Assembly: GCA_028386065.3 (NCBI GenBank)
Contig: JAKUCV010002057.1
Coordinates: 1 to 64,000 of the forward strand
Source of the DNA: Turnera subulata
Lineage: Eukaryota > Streptophyta > Magnoliopsida > Malpighiales > Passifloraceae
DNA length: 64,000 nucleotides
Direction of reading: 5' to 3'
Part shown: positions 25,901 to 36,839 of the stretch, piece by piece
Numbering within the stretch: the stretch's first letter is position 1
How the letters are laid out: each line of letters starts with the position of its first letter
Translations under genes and position numbers: made by a program
The notes under the pieces: generated by a model
Databases searched by the model: none
Seen by the model: only the letters and a program-made list of their open reading frames with translations
Told to the model about the DNA's origin: nothing

Positions 25901-26862
25901 AGACAATTAAATTGACGGCAATTTGCAGCACACTGTAGGGACCTTCAGTTGGCAGCAGGGAAACTTGTATCCATCCTTCATGCTGTTATCTGCTAGTAAT
26001 ACTCTCAATACTAGCACATCCTTCCCGGAGGAAGCAGTACTAACTCAGCTGTGCTTTCTTCCTATGCAAACACACATCTATATATGGTAAGTTTCTTCCT
26101 TGTTGAACATTCTATATATGTCCAATTAGCGAATCTCTTTATCTTTATGCTTTTGGATTTCGTTCTTTGACACCATTTACTGCTACTGCCAGGTATCTTT
26201 GCCTTTTAGCTCTGACCCTTATTGCTGGTCTGTTCTGGCCATCGAGTGGAATTGATTTTGGCCATCCTTTGAGTGGGTTAATGTCATTTGTCAGACTTTA
26301 TGGTGGCATGTTTGGGGGAGGAACAAAAGAGAAAGTAGACGAGGATTGTGAATATGAGATGATGTGGGATGCAGAAGGAACAATGCATCTTGTCAAGAAA
26401 TCCCGGAATATGCCTCCTCCGAGTCCAAATGATAGAGCCTCAGTGGAAAGGTGCTTCTTCCTGTACATTCTCATATTGTTGGTGCCATGAGACATGATTA
26501 CCTGCACAATCTTGTCCTAAGCTTTATTTCCACATACACTTACTTTTTAGTGCTCACAATTCCGGAGTATTATTACAATGTTGGCTTTGTCTAATTCTTT
26601 CTTCTGATACAGGGGTAATGCTGTGATGCGACCAACTGCAAAAAGGATTTCGTCCCAGGACTTGGAGGCTGCTGAAAACACAGATTCAAATGGCAGTGGT
26701 GAATTTGATCCTCTCATAAAATTAGGACATAGAACCAGCAAATCGAGGACAAAGATGATTATCCAAAGACTAGTGAGAGCCTTCTTAATGGTTTCAGTCA
26801 TTGCTGCGGTTAATGTACCCATCTATATGATGTTACTTTTCAAGGATTGGGTGGACAAGTGA
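22948..26862 (+). CDS. PGAP5/MPPE1/Cdc1-like metallophosphoesterase
   Basis: Predicted 532-residue membrane-anchored calcineurin-like phosphoesterase. Relatives (human MPPE1/PGAP5, yeast Cdc1 and Ted1) trim ethanolamine phosphate from GPI anchors in the secretory pathway. Thirteen exons: 22948-23079, 23570-23629, 23732-23910, 24107-24242, 24392-24488, 24791-24850, 24949-25049, 25238-25272, 25393-25450, 25783-25857, 25929-26086, 26193-26450 and 26613-26862. Phases agree and the sum is 1599 bases. Residues 8-28 form an N-terminal membrane anchor (VTLVLCAIWMATVFYG). Metal-site motifs: ITDVQLMD, LFLGDFFDGG, IPGNHDVGY, LLTHIPLYRP and LSGHDHDQC. Two C-terminal helices follow (CLLALTLIAGLFWP and VIAAVNVPIYMMLLF). 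The first motif has D-x-Q where many phosphoesterases have D-x-H. The GPI-remodelling role is inferred from family only. Confidence 0.9.
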
Positions 26863-28192
26863 GAAAAGAATACAGTATCATGGAAACATCTGTAGCTGTC
26901 AGTTGCGAGTTGTAATGTATCACTGTCAAATGTGTATCCCACCAATTTCTCCTGCGATTGTATGCTGCCTGCTAATCTGGGGCATCCTGTACTATTTATA
27001 AAGAAAAAGAAAGAAACATCTTACGGCACAAAAGATCCTCGATCGCCCTGGTGGGCTGGGCCGTGCTTCAAATCAGGGGCAGTTCCTCGAGCTCGAAAAA
27101 CACGTATTTTTCTGCTTTCTAACCCAATATGTCTCGGCCGTGCTTCAAATCAGAGTCCATCGTTTCGTTTTTGATGTTCTGTTCTTGCTCGAGAAAACAA
27201 CTTTGCGTCATTTTCTTTTTTTGGTTTGATTTCATCATCTTGGCTGACTATAATTTTCCGAGTAATTGTTGGATGTAAAATCAGGTTGTGCAAATGTTAG
27301 ACACCACTACGCAAACCATTCGTTGTTTTTGTTGTACATTTGCACTTGGAAATGTCCAAAGAAACATTTCATAAAGATGTTATCCATATAAATTCGTTTA
27401 AAACACGTATTATTTGATTCCATTGTTTACAATCCACGGTACAACTGAAAGTCAACTATGAAGAAATTCATAAAGCAGGTGAAATAAGATGGAGCACTCA
27501 TCTAAGATCATAAATATAATAACGTTTACATAATACATAGATACATTATTTGCACCGTAATGTAGAATACATGGTTCACAATTTTATTTTATTTTTTGGT
27601 AAGAAGGATGGCCCGAGGCCTTATGGTTTACAAGTTCAAAGATATAAGCTAAATAGCATGAAGCATCCCTCCATTATTGTGCAGGCTGCAACATGTTATC
27701 CATGTTACTTCCAAAAAAGACTGATTGAGGGACAAATTACTGAAGAAAAGCAGCACAGTGATCATGAAAAGCCTGATGCAGGTTACAATAAACCCATAGA
27801 TCAACAGGCAAACAGCTAATTCACAGCAACCATTAGTAGAGTTTTCTCCACAGTAGTATATGTCTTGACCTTCATTGTTGTTGATACACAAACATGACGC
27901 CTTGCCGGTTAGAGGAAAAAGCAAAGGTGCAGCCGCGAATTATTACACCAAATCTCCTGAGTGTGCCTCCAAAAACCCAATGGATTCCTCCTAATCAGGT
28001 AAAAAAAAGGAATTGCACCCAGGAGAGAATAATAAATTAACAGATCTTAACCACACCAGTGCCCACGAAACCAACCTCACCAGCAGCTCATAATCTCCAT
28101 GGTCTTATTTGTGAAGAATATAAAAAAAGATATATGGGACATAATAGGGTATATATCTGTAGAGGTTGGATGGATGTTTTTGTTCTTGCTGG
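26863..28192. other. Intergenic region between convergent genes
   Basis: Holds the 3' UTRs of the metallophosphoesterase (plus) and the DVL peptide gene (minus). A short direct repeat, GGCCGTGCTTCAAATCAG, occurs near 27059 and again in similar form near 27136. No protein domain is recognisable in the short open frames at 27550-27924. Confidence 0.5.
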
Positions 28193-28378
28193 CTAGTCAT
28201 CGCCATGAATATACCAGCAGAGTAGCATGGTAGCGCAGCGGCGCAGGATGTACATGCGGGCTCGTTGTTCCTTAACCAAATTTGCACACTTGTTGGTGAA
28301 GCCATGTCCCTTCCTCCTTGAAGGGTTCTTGGCTCCTGCTGCAGGCTTGTTGTAGACTTGGAGCTTCATGTCAGCCAT
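28193..28378 (-). CDS. DEVIL/ROTUNDIFOLIA-like small peptide
   Basis: Single-exon gene for a 61-residue DVL/RTFL peptide, a plant-specific family whose overexpression alters organ shape and cell proliferation and which associates with the plasma membrane. The C-terminal half holds the diagnostic block: KCANLVKEQRARMYILRR followed by CATMLLCWY, with the conserved Cys, Leu-Val-Lys-Glu-Gln and paired Arg-Arg-Cys. The N-terminal half is basic and variable (NKPAAGAKNPSRRKGHGF), as is normal. Residues after CWY (IHGDD) are a short tail. A TATA-like run lies about 90 bases upstream. Genes this short are easily missed by automatic annotation. Confidence 0.9.
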   Translation of the reverse strand: MADMKLQVYNKPAAGAKNPSRRKGHGFTNKCANLVKEQRARMYILRRCATMLLCWYIHGDD

Positions 28379-29282
28379 AGCTAAGTCAAAATATTGTAAA
28401 ACAAGACAACAAGTCTAAAAAAAGCTCGAAGGAGAGCTTGAAGACTTCCTGGTGCAAGGTAGGTGTATATATATACAAGGACATTGGCTACATATGTGAG
28501 AATCTCAAGAAAAAAAAAAATGTGAAGAGAAAAGGTTGACCCAGTTTTGAAGCAAGCCAGGGGACTGAACATGGTCAGGTTCGAAAACTGAGGGATTTGC
28601 ATGGAACGAAGCAACATAGTTAATTTTTCTACGCGGAGAGGGAGAGTGAACGTGGGGCTGAAGTTTTTAAAAATCTTGTACGTGCACGTATACTAGATAA
28701 ATTATTTCCTTCCAGCCACCATTAATGTCAAGAAACAAGGGGTGCTTAGTTTATGCTTGTATCTTCACTGATTATCTGTTGTTTGTTGGAGGAGATAGGA
28801 TTTGGAGGAGGAAAAAAACAAAAGACTTGTGGGTGTAGTAGATTGGAGAAGTGGCAAAGGTGGGCATGAAAAATGGGGGCCTGTTTTAATGAGGACAAGG
28901 CAAAAGATTAGGTTTGTGGAACAGGTTCCCGGCAATTTGACTTCAACTTTGAGGCAGGAAGTTAGTTTTGTTGGATTCATGTTGTTTCTCCAATCCCAAC
29001 ACTCACAATCACTCAACTCAAATACAGAAATTTAGCATTTTGGCATACATGCTTATACAATTAATTCCTTAAACCCTCCTGTCCACTAGCTCCCTGTGCT
29101 GTTTTTTGTTCAACTATTGAACTTCCTGCCAAGGAATTTTATCCGGAAATTGCTCAAGTTCATTACCAGGTGATATACCATGGAAAAAAAAAACAAATTA
29201 TATCGACATGAATCTTATCATATCTAGATCTCGACAAGTTTGTCAGTAAGAATCCAACAGTATCTTTCCTTTCTTTTCATAT
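28379..29282. other. DVL promoter and intergenic region
   Basis: Upstream region of the DVL gene as far as the target duplication of the Mutator-like element. Apart from the TATA-like run I see no defined sites. The open frames on both strands at 28765-29035 overlap each other and have no recognisable domain. Confidence 0.5.
28466..28475 (-). promoter_or_regulatory. Probable TATA box of the DVL gene
   Basis: TATATATATA on the minus strand inside the palindrome GTATATATATAC, about 90 bases upstream of the DVL start codon. This spacing leaves a leader of roughly 55-60 bases. Placement is by position and composition only. Confidence 0.5.
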
Positions 29283-29292
29283 TTAGATTAAT
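29283..29292 (+). repeat. Left target-site duplication of the MULE
   Basis: TTAGATTAAT, identical to the 10 bases that follow the element at 30982-30991. Perfect identity suggests a fairly recent insertion. Confidence 0.9.
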
Positions 29293-30981
29293 GAGTAAAT
29301 AGTTTTTTCTATCCTTATACTTTATCGATTTCGCATTTGTTGTCCTTCCTCATTCAATTTCACTCAACATGTCCCTGAACTTACTCTTTACCGGGTCACC
29401 TTGTCCTTTTCACAGTCCATAGCCGGTAAGGAGCTTGTGGTGCTAACACGTGTCCGTGTCATGTGGACTTGCAAACTCCAAAATTTTTTTATTCGTTTTA
29501 TCTTTCTCTTTTTTTTTCCAAAATTCTAAAAATCCTATTTTAATCAAATACATCAACCTCTTCCCGAAACAACGGTGTTTTTTTATCATTAAGAATTAGA
29601 ATTTTTTTTAACTCTCTTCTTTTCTGATCTTTCTTTGAAGACCATAGCCACTAAGAATTCCACCCTCCACCGTCGTCCTCTTCGCATGAAAAAAACAACA
29701 ACACCAATTTCTCCTCTATGTCCACACCTGAACAACCAGGAAAAATAATGCCATCAATTCCTCCTCTTTTCCCAAACCTAAACAACCACAAAATCCACAA
29801 CTTTGGCAATCCATTTCTACCATAAAGGTCTTTGCCTCATGATTTTTTAATCAAACAATCTAATAAAAAATCAGATTATTTACACAGCAATTCACTAAAA
29901 CAACAAGAACGAATTCAACCAGAAAACTGTTGAGTACCTTTTGCTACAAATAAAAGACAATTTTATGGCCATGTTCCAGTAAAGATCGAAAAGGAGAGTG
30001 CAGGGGAGGGGAAACTCTTTAGATATATTGCATCATTAAACTTAAAACAATGCATTTATTGGTAGAACCCAATAGTAACAATACCCATCCAAGTATAATA
30101 AATTCAATTCCAAAATCGCAATTACAAAGAGGGGTAAAAGAAAAAGAAAATCGCAATTACAAAGAGGGGCAAAAGAAAAAGAAGAAGAGAGGGGAGTCGA
30201 CGGCGTTACCCACGAAGTGAGTCACAGCGGCGGCGACTCAACAAAAGGGAAGGCGAAGGAGTGAAAGGAGACGGTATAAGCGGTGCCTTCGTTCAACTTT
30301 CAGGCCACAGTCGGTGGCTATGCTGAATCGATGGCGACAAGTCGAGGGAGAGCAAGTCTGCTTGAGAGAGAGGGAGATCAGACGCGGGTGACTCGACGAC
30401 CGCGGCCTCGACCTACGGACACGACTTGGCAGATTCAAAGAAGAGAGAAGATGGGACTACAGAGACATGAGGAGATGAGGGAGAGAGGGAGATAGTGATG
30501 GCACAATTGATGGCAGCAGCTTCGTTAATGGCATCGACGGGCGAGATAACAGAGGAAGGAGAGAGGGTAGTTGATGGGGAGAGATGTGAGAGTGAGTTTT
30601 TAATTTTTTTTTTTCAGATGAAAGATGAGAGAGAGTCAGTTCCGATGGATTGATTGGAGAAGAAGAGATGGTGAGCAAAGAGGGTGAGAGGGTGTACGGG
30701 CCCATTCTATTATTGTTAAAGTCTTTATTTGATTAAATAGGGTTTTAAAAATAGATTTTGAAAATTTAAAAAAAAATGAAAAGTAGAGGAAAAGGAAAAA
30801 AGGGAGGCGTGGGCCCCATAAATACGTGTCAACACCACAGCTCTTTACCGGCTGTGGACTGTAAAAAGGATAGGGTGCCCCGGTAGACAATAAGTTCAGG
30901 GACATGTTGAGTGAAATTGAATAAGAAGGGACAACAAATGCGAAATCGATAAAATAAAAGGACAGAAAAAACTATTTACTC
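29293..30981. mobile_element. Non-autonomous Mutator-like element (MULE)
   Basis: A 1689-bp element with long terminal inverted repeats. The left end begins GAGTAAATAGTTTTTTCT, and the right end reads the same on the opposite strand. The repeats match for roughly 190 bp at high identity and more weakly to about 255 bp (29293-29550 and 30725-30981). Perfect 10-bp direct repeats TTAGATTAAT flank it at 29283-29292 and 30982-30991. Long TIRs with a 9-11 bp target duplication are the hallmark of plant MULEs. No transposase is visible inside. The interior includes a GC-richer, purine-rich block at 30180-30560 that may be captured host DNA, but I could not match it to a gene. Confidence 0.9.
30110..30187 (+). 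repeat. Two-copy tandem repeat inside the MULE
   Basis: A unit of about 38 bases beginning TCGCAATTACAAAGAGGGG is repeated twice head to tail with one base change. It lies just before the GC-richer interior block of the element. Confidence 0.75.
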
Positions 30982-30991
30982 TTAGATTAAT
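30982..30991 (+). repeat. Right target-site duplication of the MULE
   Basis: TTAGATTAAT, identical to 29283-29292. Confidence 0.9.
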
Positions 30992-32989
30992 TGCTTACCA
31001 ATATGGACGCATTGTTCATCCATGAAAAGGTCGAGTTTATCTTTTTCCTTTGAAATGCTTTGAACCTAGCTACAATATGTCCACTCCCCGAAATCCGCAA
31101 TCTAATATCCATCTGAAATTGAATAATTTTTTTTAACCTAACTAGTAAGCATAACTCCAAGCGGAAAATTAATTGATGGCTCTTGCAAAAGGAACGAGCT
31201 TATTATTATTTTTTTCTGAATATTATTTTTTTCCTGAATATAAGAGTAGGAATTTGGGCTTAAATATTCATCCCTTCTCGTTACAAAAGGCCAGCCATCT
31301 AAATACGTACGTTCAATATTGATGTACGCTGCGGTTGACTTTGAATCAATCTATTCGAGGTTTGAAAAATAGCCACCAAACTTCAATTTGTATCTACTCT
31401 TTCGATGAAACCAAAGAAATCATCATCAATGGAGTAAAAAAAGGACGATCCGGGCTATCCCGCCGGCCCGTAATGCTTTTTCCATGGTTGTGGACAGATT
31501 ACATGAATTTCGTAGCTCTAACGTTAAACAGCTGGTCTTGCAGCCCCAATATATATGTATAATTCATTTTGGCCGATCCGTTGTGGATTGAAATAGGAAC
31601 ATCGCTTGGCTTTACCCAATAACCATATAGCTTTTTCCATTTGGTGCATGGAGATTTGACAATTAAGGTGGGTACTCAGAGTCATGATGGCATCCACATT
31701 ATATGAATACACCATGAAAGATATGGAAGCTAGATAGCAGATTCTGGTGCAAATATATTGTTAAGTAACTAGGGAAAATGTGACAAATGATTAATTCGTT
31801 GGATTTTGGACGCGAATCTTTAGCTTTCCAATTATCACGATTATCACAGGTTGGTCAAAGCGACAATGTCAATCTCCATAGATATGTAAAAGGTCTTGCT
31901 GGCATGTGGTTAGTGGGTGGTTACACTCTCACTTAAGTGATTATCCTCGTACAATTTCTATTCCAACATCCCTTCAATCGACCTTTCATGTTCCGCTCTT
32001 CATGGACAAGATAGACATCAATGGTTGAATGGGATGGTTGAATATATACAATGGTTCAATGGATCATCAATCCCCAGAACTGCTAGTTGTCTACAAATTG
32101 TAACAAAATTTCTCCTCTTCCTCTTCATGTTAATTTATTATTTCCTTAATCTTTAATTAGTCTTTGATTTAGATATAGATGCCATATGGTGTCTGGCATA
32201 TATTAGTTAATTATTAGAAGGATATTCTAACTTGGCATGCTTATTTATTTAGCAAATAGAGTGTATCAGACAATCAGTGTATCAAGTATAGTGATGCTAA
32301 ATAGTACAAATCATTGTAGGAAACCAACTGGTTAGATTCATTCTTAATTGGAACTGGCAGCTTCAAGGAATTTTCGCTAGTAGTAATTAAAGTCTCTAAA
32401 GCGTGGGAAACGATGTTTTTTTCCTCCTGGGATAAACGTCATTTAATAAAACGCGTACATTACCTTTTATAATCCAGTTAACTTCCACAGCTGCACCGAC
32501 CATGGCCAGAATTTAGTACAATTCCCACAATAATCAGAACCAAGGGAGCAATAGGTTCATGGCAAGTGTTCTGTTCCAAGAGTGATGGAACTTAACAAAA
32601 TCCTTGACTTTACCCTACCCTATTATCTATCCTAATTCACGTACTTGACAACAGAATCAGAAGCGGGAAAAAGAGCCGCAATTTTAACTTCTATAGCGTC
32701 TAGCTAGCCATGCAAAAGAAGACCCATATGATTAACACTTGAAATGCTTACAAGCTCCCTGCACCCGCTTGAGTTGAGCCATTTATTGCATAACAAAGTT
32801 TCTATTATCCTATTTATTTCTCAAACCACGTTCCTTGTAGTTCAACTGAAACAGACAGACCCATTCTATTAACCTGAAAGCCTGAAACCGGCACCATGCA
32901 TATAACAAGCAAGAAAGCGTAATTCCGAGAAAGATGTATTCGATTAGGCTTCAAATTCCATGTTTAGCTCTTCAACAAATCTGCATTCT
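30992..32989. other. Intergenic region
   Basis: About 2 kb of AT-rich sequence with no recognisable gene, RNA or element ends. Short open frames (for example at 31335-31562) have no domain or splice support. A T run at 32987-32999 marks the poly(A) end of the neighbouring LINE relic. Confidence 0.5.
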
Positions 32990-33490
32990 TTTTTTTTTTT
33001 GGCCGAAACCGGAAGATGTAGATTAAATATACTTCAAAACGAGTTACAAAAGAAGTGCCACTAAGCCACTCTATGTTCCTATCCCCGACAGGAAGACCTC
33101 TAATTACAATTGGTGGGGAATGATGAAGCGTCAACCCTGACAAAAGGATGGGGCTACAGAAGTTAGCACAATTGCGGTTTTGTTAGCTTCATTAGATACA
33201 AAAGAAATGGGAGGCAAATTTAAAGATCCTTGATTCCGAAAACCAGGTTCTCCAAATCATTCCCCCATTCAAAATTCTCTGACAGTTGTTCAACAATGAC
33301 TAGATTGCTTGACTCAAAAATACACTCTCTGTCCCAGCTTGCTAAGCAGTTGCAGCCCTTCAAAAATTGCTAAAAGTTCAGCTTTAAACGGGTTACCCAG
33401 CCCCACTTTGGCCGTAAAGCCAACAATCCACATACCCAAGTCATCTCTGCAAATGCCGCTCAAGGTGGCCACGGTGCCACTTTTCTTCAT
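32990..33490 (-). mobile_element. LINE 3' relic with RNase H-like domain
   Basis: On the minus strand, sequence next to the end of the FDM-like gene reads as a decayed plant RNase H-like (RVT_3) domain: SGICRDDLGMWIVGF, then LGNPFKAELLAIFEGLQLL. In-frame stops follow, and the relic ends in an A run (seen as T on the plus strand, 32987-32999) after CCGGTTTCGGCC. A terminal RNase H domain followed by poly(A) is what the 3' end of a non-LTR retrotransposon looks like. The 5' limit is unclear, near 33490. The alternative is a decayed host RVT_3 protein gene. Confidence 0.6.
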
Positions 33491-36400
33491 GCACTTTCCA
33501 CTGCCTCAATATGCATTCTACTCCTTCCTTCAACGTGGCCTTCCTCTGCCCCTTGAAATTCCATAACTCTGGTATTATGTGCCGACCACTTCCATAATAT
33601 TCACTCCATTCTCTCAATGCAGTTATCACAGCACTACAAACTTCATCACCATACTCGGTCTGCAGCTCTTTAACTTATTCATCTTCTTCATCAATTATAT
33701 ACTGCACAACCACAATAAAGATGGTGACAGATAAACATCACAAGGCAAATGATAAAGGACGGATGCTCTATTTTGATAACAAAATGAACTGAGCAGTGGA
33801 TGAGCCATTTGTGCAAGTGAAGAAAGAGGTGGTGACGGGAGAGGGTAAACGAATTAGCCTAGGGAGTGAAACTGTAAGGAAGCAAGGTCAACAACATCAG
33901 GGAATAGACCCCCCAACTACAAATGCATAACGTGCTTTAAATGATCTGGTTAAAATACAGCTTTTAAGTTTTCTTGCACAAAATCACATGTAAGAAATAA
34001 AAAAATTTCAGTAATAAGTAAAAGATAGATGAATGCAGGTCTTTTCCAGAGGGTGAACAGTAACATTCTATTGAAATTTCAAGTACATTGGTGCAGGAGA
34101 GGAAACCTATGAGATCAAACACTACCTATCATTATTTTACTTCTAATTATAAATAATACCATACATGTCGATTCATGCATGGTTGAGCTTTTGGATAGTT
34201 TAAGTGCATACCCTATTAGGAATTTGATATCCATAGGAAAAAGAAAGCATACCTTAGAGTTTCCATCACCATCAGTTATTACTTTAAACGGATCCCAGCT
34301 GGGATCACGAAGGTATTCTTCCCATTGAGAACAAAGTTCCCCTGCTTTTTCGTCAGCCTCTCCAGGTTGAAACTTCCTCTTAGCTTCCTTAAGGAATGGT
34401 TTGCTATCAAGTGCCCCCATTATTTTTACACCGATCAAAGCTCGTGGTGCAGTATTTCCCCTTAAATACTGTGAAACGATAAAATTAGAACGACACTGAA
34501 AGGCACATGAATTGCTTCACAGTTAAGATGAATTGTGTACACGTAAATGAAATCATTAGCTTTTTCCGGTAAGGAAGCGGCTCCTTCAAATGGAAGCAGT
34601 TATTTGATGTACTTGTATTAGGTAATACATGACAAATTCTATGTTAGTATGCGTAGCTTATCTAAAGACTGCAGCCGGAGAAAAGGAAAAATAGATGATG
34701 AAAGGAGTATGGAACCAGGAACTTACACTAATTACTTCCTTGCGAGCATCCACTTCATCATTGCTTTTCCGCATCATGACAAGAAGCATTTGGTTAAGCT
34801 TCTCCAAATCTGCTAGTCCATATTCCGTTTCCTTCATTTTTTCTTGAAGTGCATCCATTCTTTTCTTCACCTTTAGATCCTCATCCTCACCCATGTGTTC
34901 CATCCCTTGTAGAGTGCCCTTCAAGCATTCTAACTCCAACTCTAGCGGTTGTTTGGTATCAAGTTTCCTTCCCAGCTCAATGATCTTCTTGTGCAGTTTG
35001 TCCAGTTCCTTCTGCAATTAATTGTCGCAACAAGAAGGTTCTAATATTTATTTCATTCCCACAGGATAAATTGTAACATCTTTAGAACTGATTCAGTGGC
35101 AAAACAAAATGATCTTTTCATAACTTAGTTGAAGGAACATAACAGATAAAACACCTTTTGCTGCTCTGCCAACTTTAACACACTATCATCTGCTTTGTTC
35201 TGTTCCCAGGTCGTTTTCTCAGTCTGTTAAGATATTAATAAGTTTAGCATGTCCTGGGCAGCCTTGTGGTGCATAACAACATCGCCTAAACTATGCTCTG
35301 GCTGTAGCAATCCAACATATAACCAATACAACAATATCTATGAGAAAAAGTAAATTGCCGAATGCAAGACATATTTGGAACCTAAAAACGGAAGCTAACT
35401 GCGTATTCGCTACCCCTTGCATCTTATTTGTGTTGTATCTTCACAGAATTAAACACATTTTTCATTCTTTGCATTGTGTTTTAGGAACTTTCATTGTATG
35501 CATCCTGCTTCAAAATGTATCTGCAATGGCTTTTTTCATATAGTAGGCCAGACAGAATTACAGTCTCTTCTTCTTTCATCAACACTAAAAACAATAACCA
35601 GAATTATTCCATTGCTGTTCATAGTAAAGCCTGGCAGTGAAAGCCCCCTAACATCCTCTTTGTCCACATCTTTGCAGCCTATAAATTGGACGAGAGAAGA
35701 CTTTAACTTGCAGGGAGTCTATTGATTTAACCTGTCATTCATCTTTCGACTGGAAAATATATATGAAAAGCATGCTCCACCAACAATCCAAATAGCCCAC
35801 AAGGGGAGTTGTTTGACACCGTGGGGGGAAGGACATACAGATGCAGATACTTTCACGGTAGTATTCAACTGGAAATATTGAAATGAACTAATAGTTAAGA
35901 GCATCCTAGCTCCAAAAAGAGAAGAAGTTTAAAGCGTTTGATTGGACCAAATATTAAAAACACAAAAACAAACCACCAAAGCTGGAACGAGATTCTCTTA
36001 ATAGAATTTTTTTCACTGTCAAAAACTAGTTTTCTTCACTCAAAGTTGCAGACAACTAAAATGTTCCCCAAAGATAGTTTAATGGGCTGTATGATGACTA
36101 ACAAAGAATTTCTCAAACACCAGAAAAATGCAAAAACCAAATGATCCCAGTAGGCAAATTAAAAACCCTTTTGGGTAAGTTACCATTTTCTGCTCAAGAC
36201 GAATTCTCTTTCTCGCATTTTCAATTCGGAGCTCACGCTGTTGTAGTTCTTGCTCGAGCTGTTCCAGGTTTTTGCTCTTAGCTTCCAACTCTTGTGTAAT
36301 CTTCTCAAGCTGGGATGAAACTTTTGCAAAATGTTCCCTTTGATCCTGCTCTATGCTTTTTATTTCTAATCAAAAATAAAAGGATACAGAAGAACCCTTA

Positions 36401-36839
36401 AAAAAATAGAGCAGAACAATATATTCGCTTCGCTTGAAACTGAACAACAGCCCGGTTATTAGAAATTTGAAGATACCATTAAATGCAAAACTCGGCCTTG
36501 GCTTCCTTCCTTGTCAAAGCTGCACTGGCCTCCATGTACATGCTTACAAAATGCTCCCTTTCATTCTGCTGCATCCTTCTCATTTCTAATAAAAAAAATA
36601 AAGAAATACAGAAAAAAAAATTAAAGATAGGGCAGAATATATATATATATATTAGTTGAAACTGCACGGCCCAATTTATTAGGAATTTTGAAGAGGGTAC
36701 CATCAATGCAAGAGTCGGCCATGGCTGCCCTAAAGCTACACTGGTCTCCCTGTATTTGCTCTTCATCTCCTGAAGAAGCCGTTGCGTCTTCATTTACAAA
36801 GTACCTATCTTTCTTTCTCCTGGTTGCTACCAAGTTCAC
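33441..36839 (-). pseudogene. FDM/IDN2-like XH-domain gene, truncated and broken
   Basis: Family members bind double-stranded RNA and work in RNA-directed DNA methylation. Supported exons, minus strand: about 36839-36667 (start uncertain), 36365-36184 (coiled coil), 35223-35155, 35011-34727 (coiled coil), 34468-34253 (XH part 1: GVKIMGALDSKPFLKEAKRK, ELCSQWEEYLRDPSWDPFK) and 33701-33441 (XH part 2: GDEVCSAVITALREW, YIIDEEDE, RHIIPELWNFKGQRKATLKEG). Phases between the last four exons agree. The N-terminal zf-XS and XS domains are absent. An in-frame TAA at 33675-33677, where relatives have Lys after DEEDE, cuts the XH domain. The final residues (from about GHLERHLQR) and the stop come from the LINE relic. 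An extra chimeric exon at 36473-36583 also contains a stop. Probably non-functional, though an XH-truncated coiled-coil protein is possible. Confidence 0.75.
36473..36583 (-). repeat. Chimeric duplicated exon in the FDM-like gene
   Basis: This exon-like block starts like the exon at 36365 (AG then AAATGAGAAGGATGCAGCAG against AAATAAAAAGCATAGAGCAG) and ends like the exon at 36667-36790 (CCAGTGCAGCTTTG against CCAGTGTAGCTTTA, both ending just before GTA). The introns on its two sides also resemble each other. The block is therefore a tandem duplicate made by unequal exchange between the two neighbouring exons. Its reading frame ends in TAA, so splicing probably has to skip it. Confidence 0.7.

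Noticed and set aside
27550..27924. Overlapping open frames of about 90 codons on both strands.
   Set aside because: No domain, no family resemblance, and they lie in the 3' region of the DVL gene.
28765..29035. Overlapping open frames on both strands.
   Set aside because: They mirror each other, have no recognisable motif and have no splice context.
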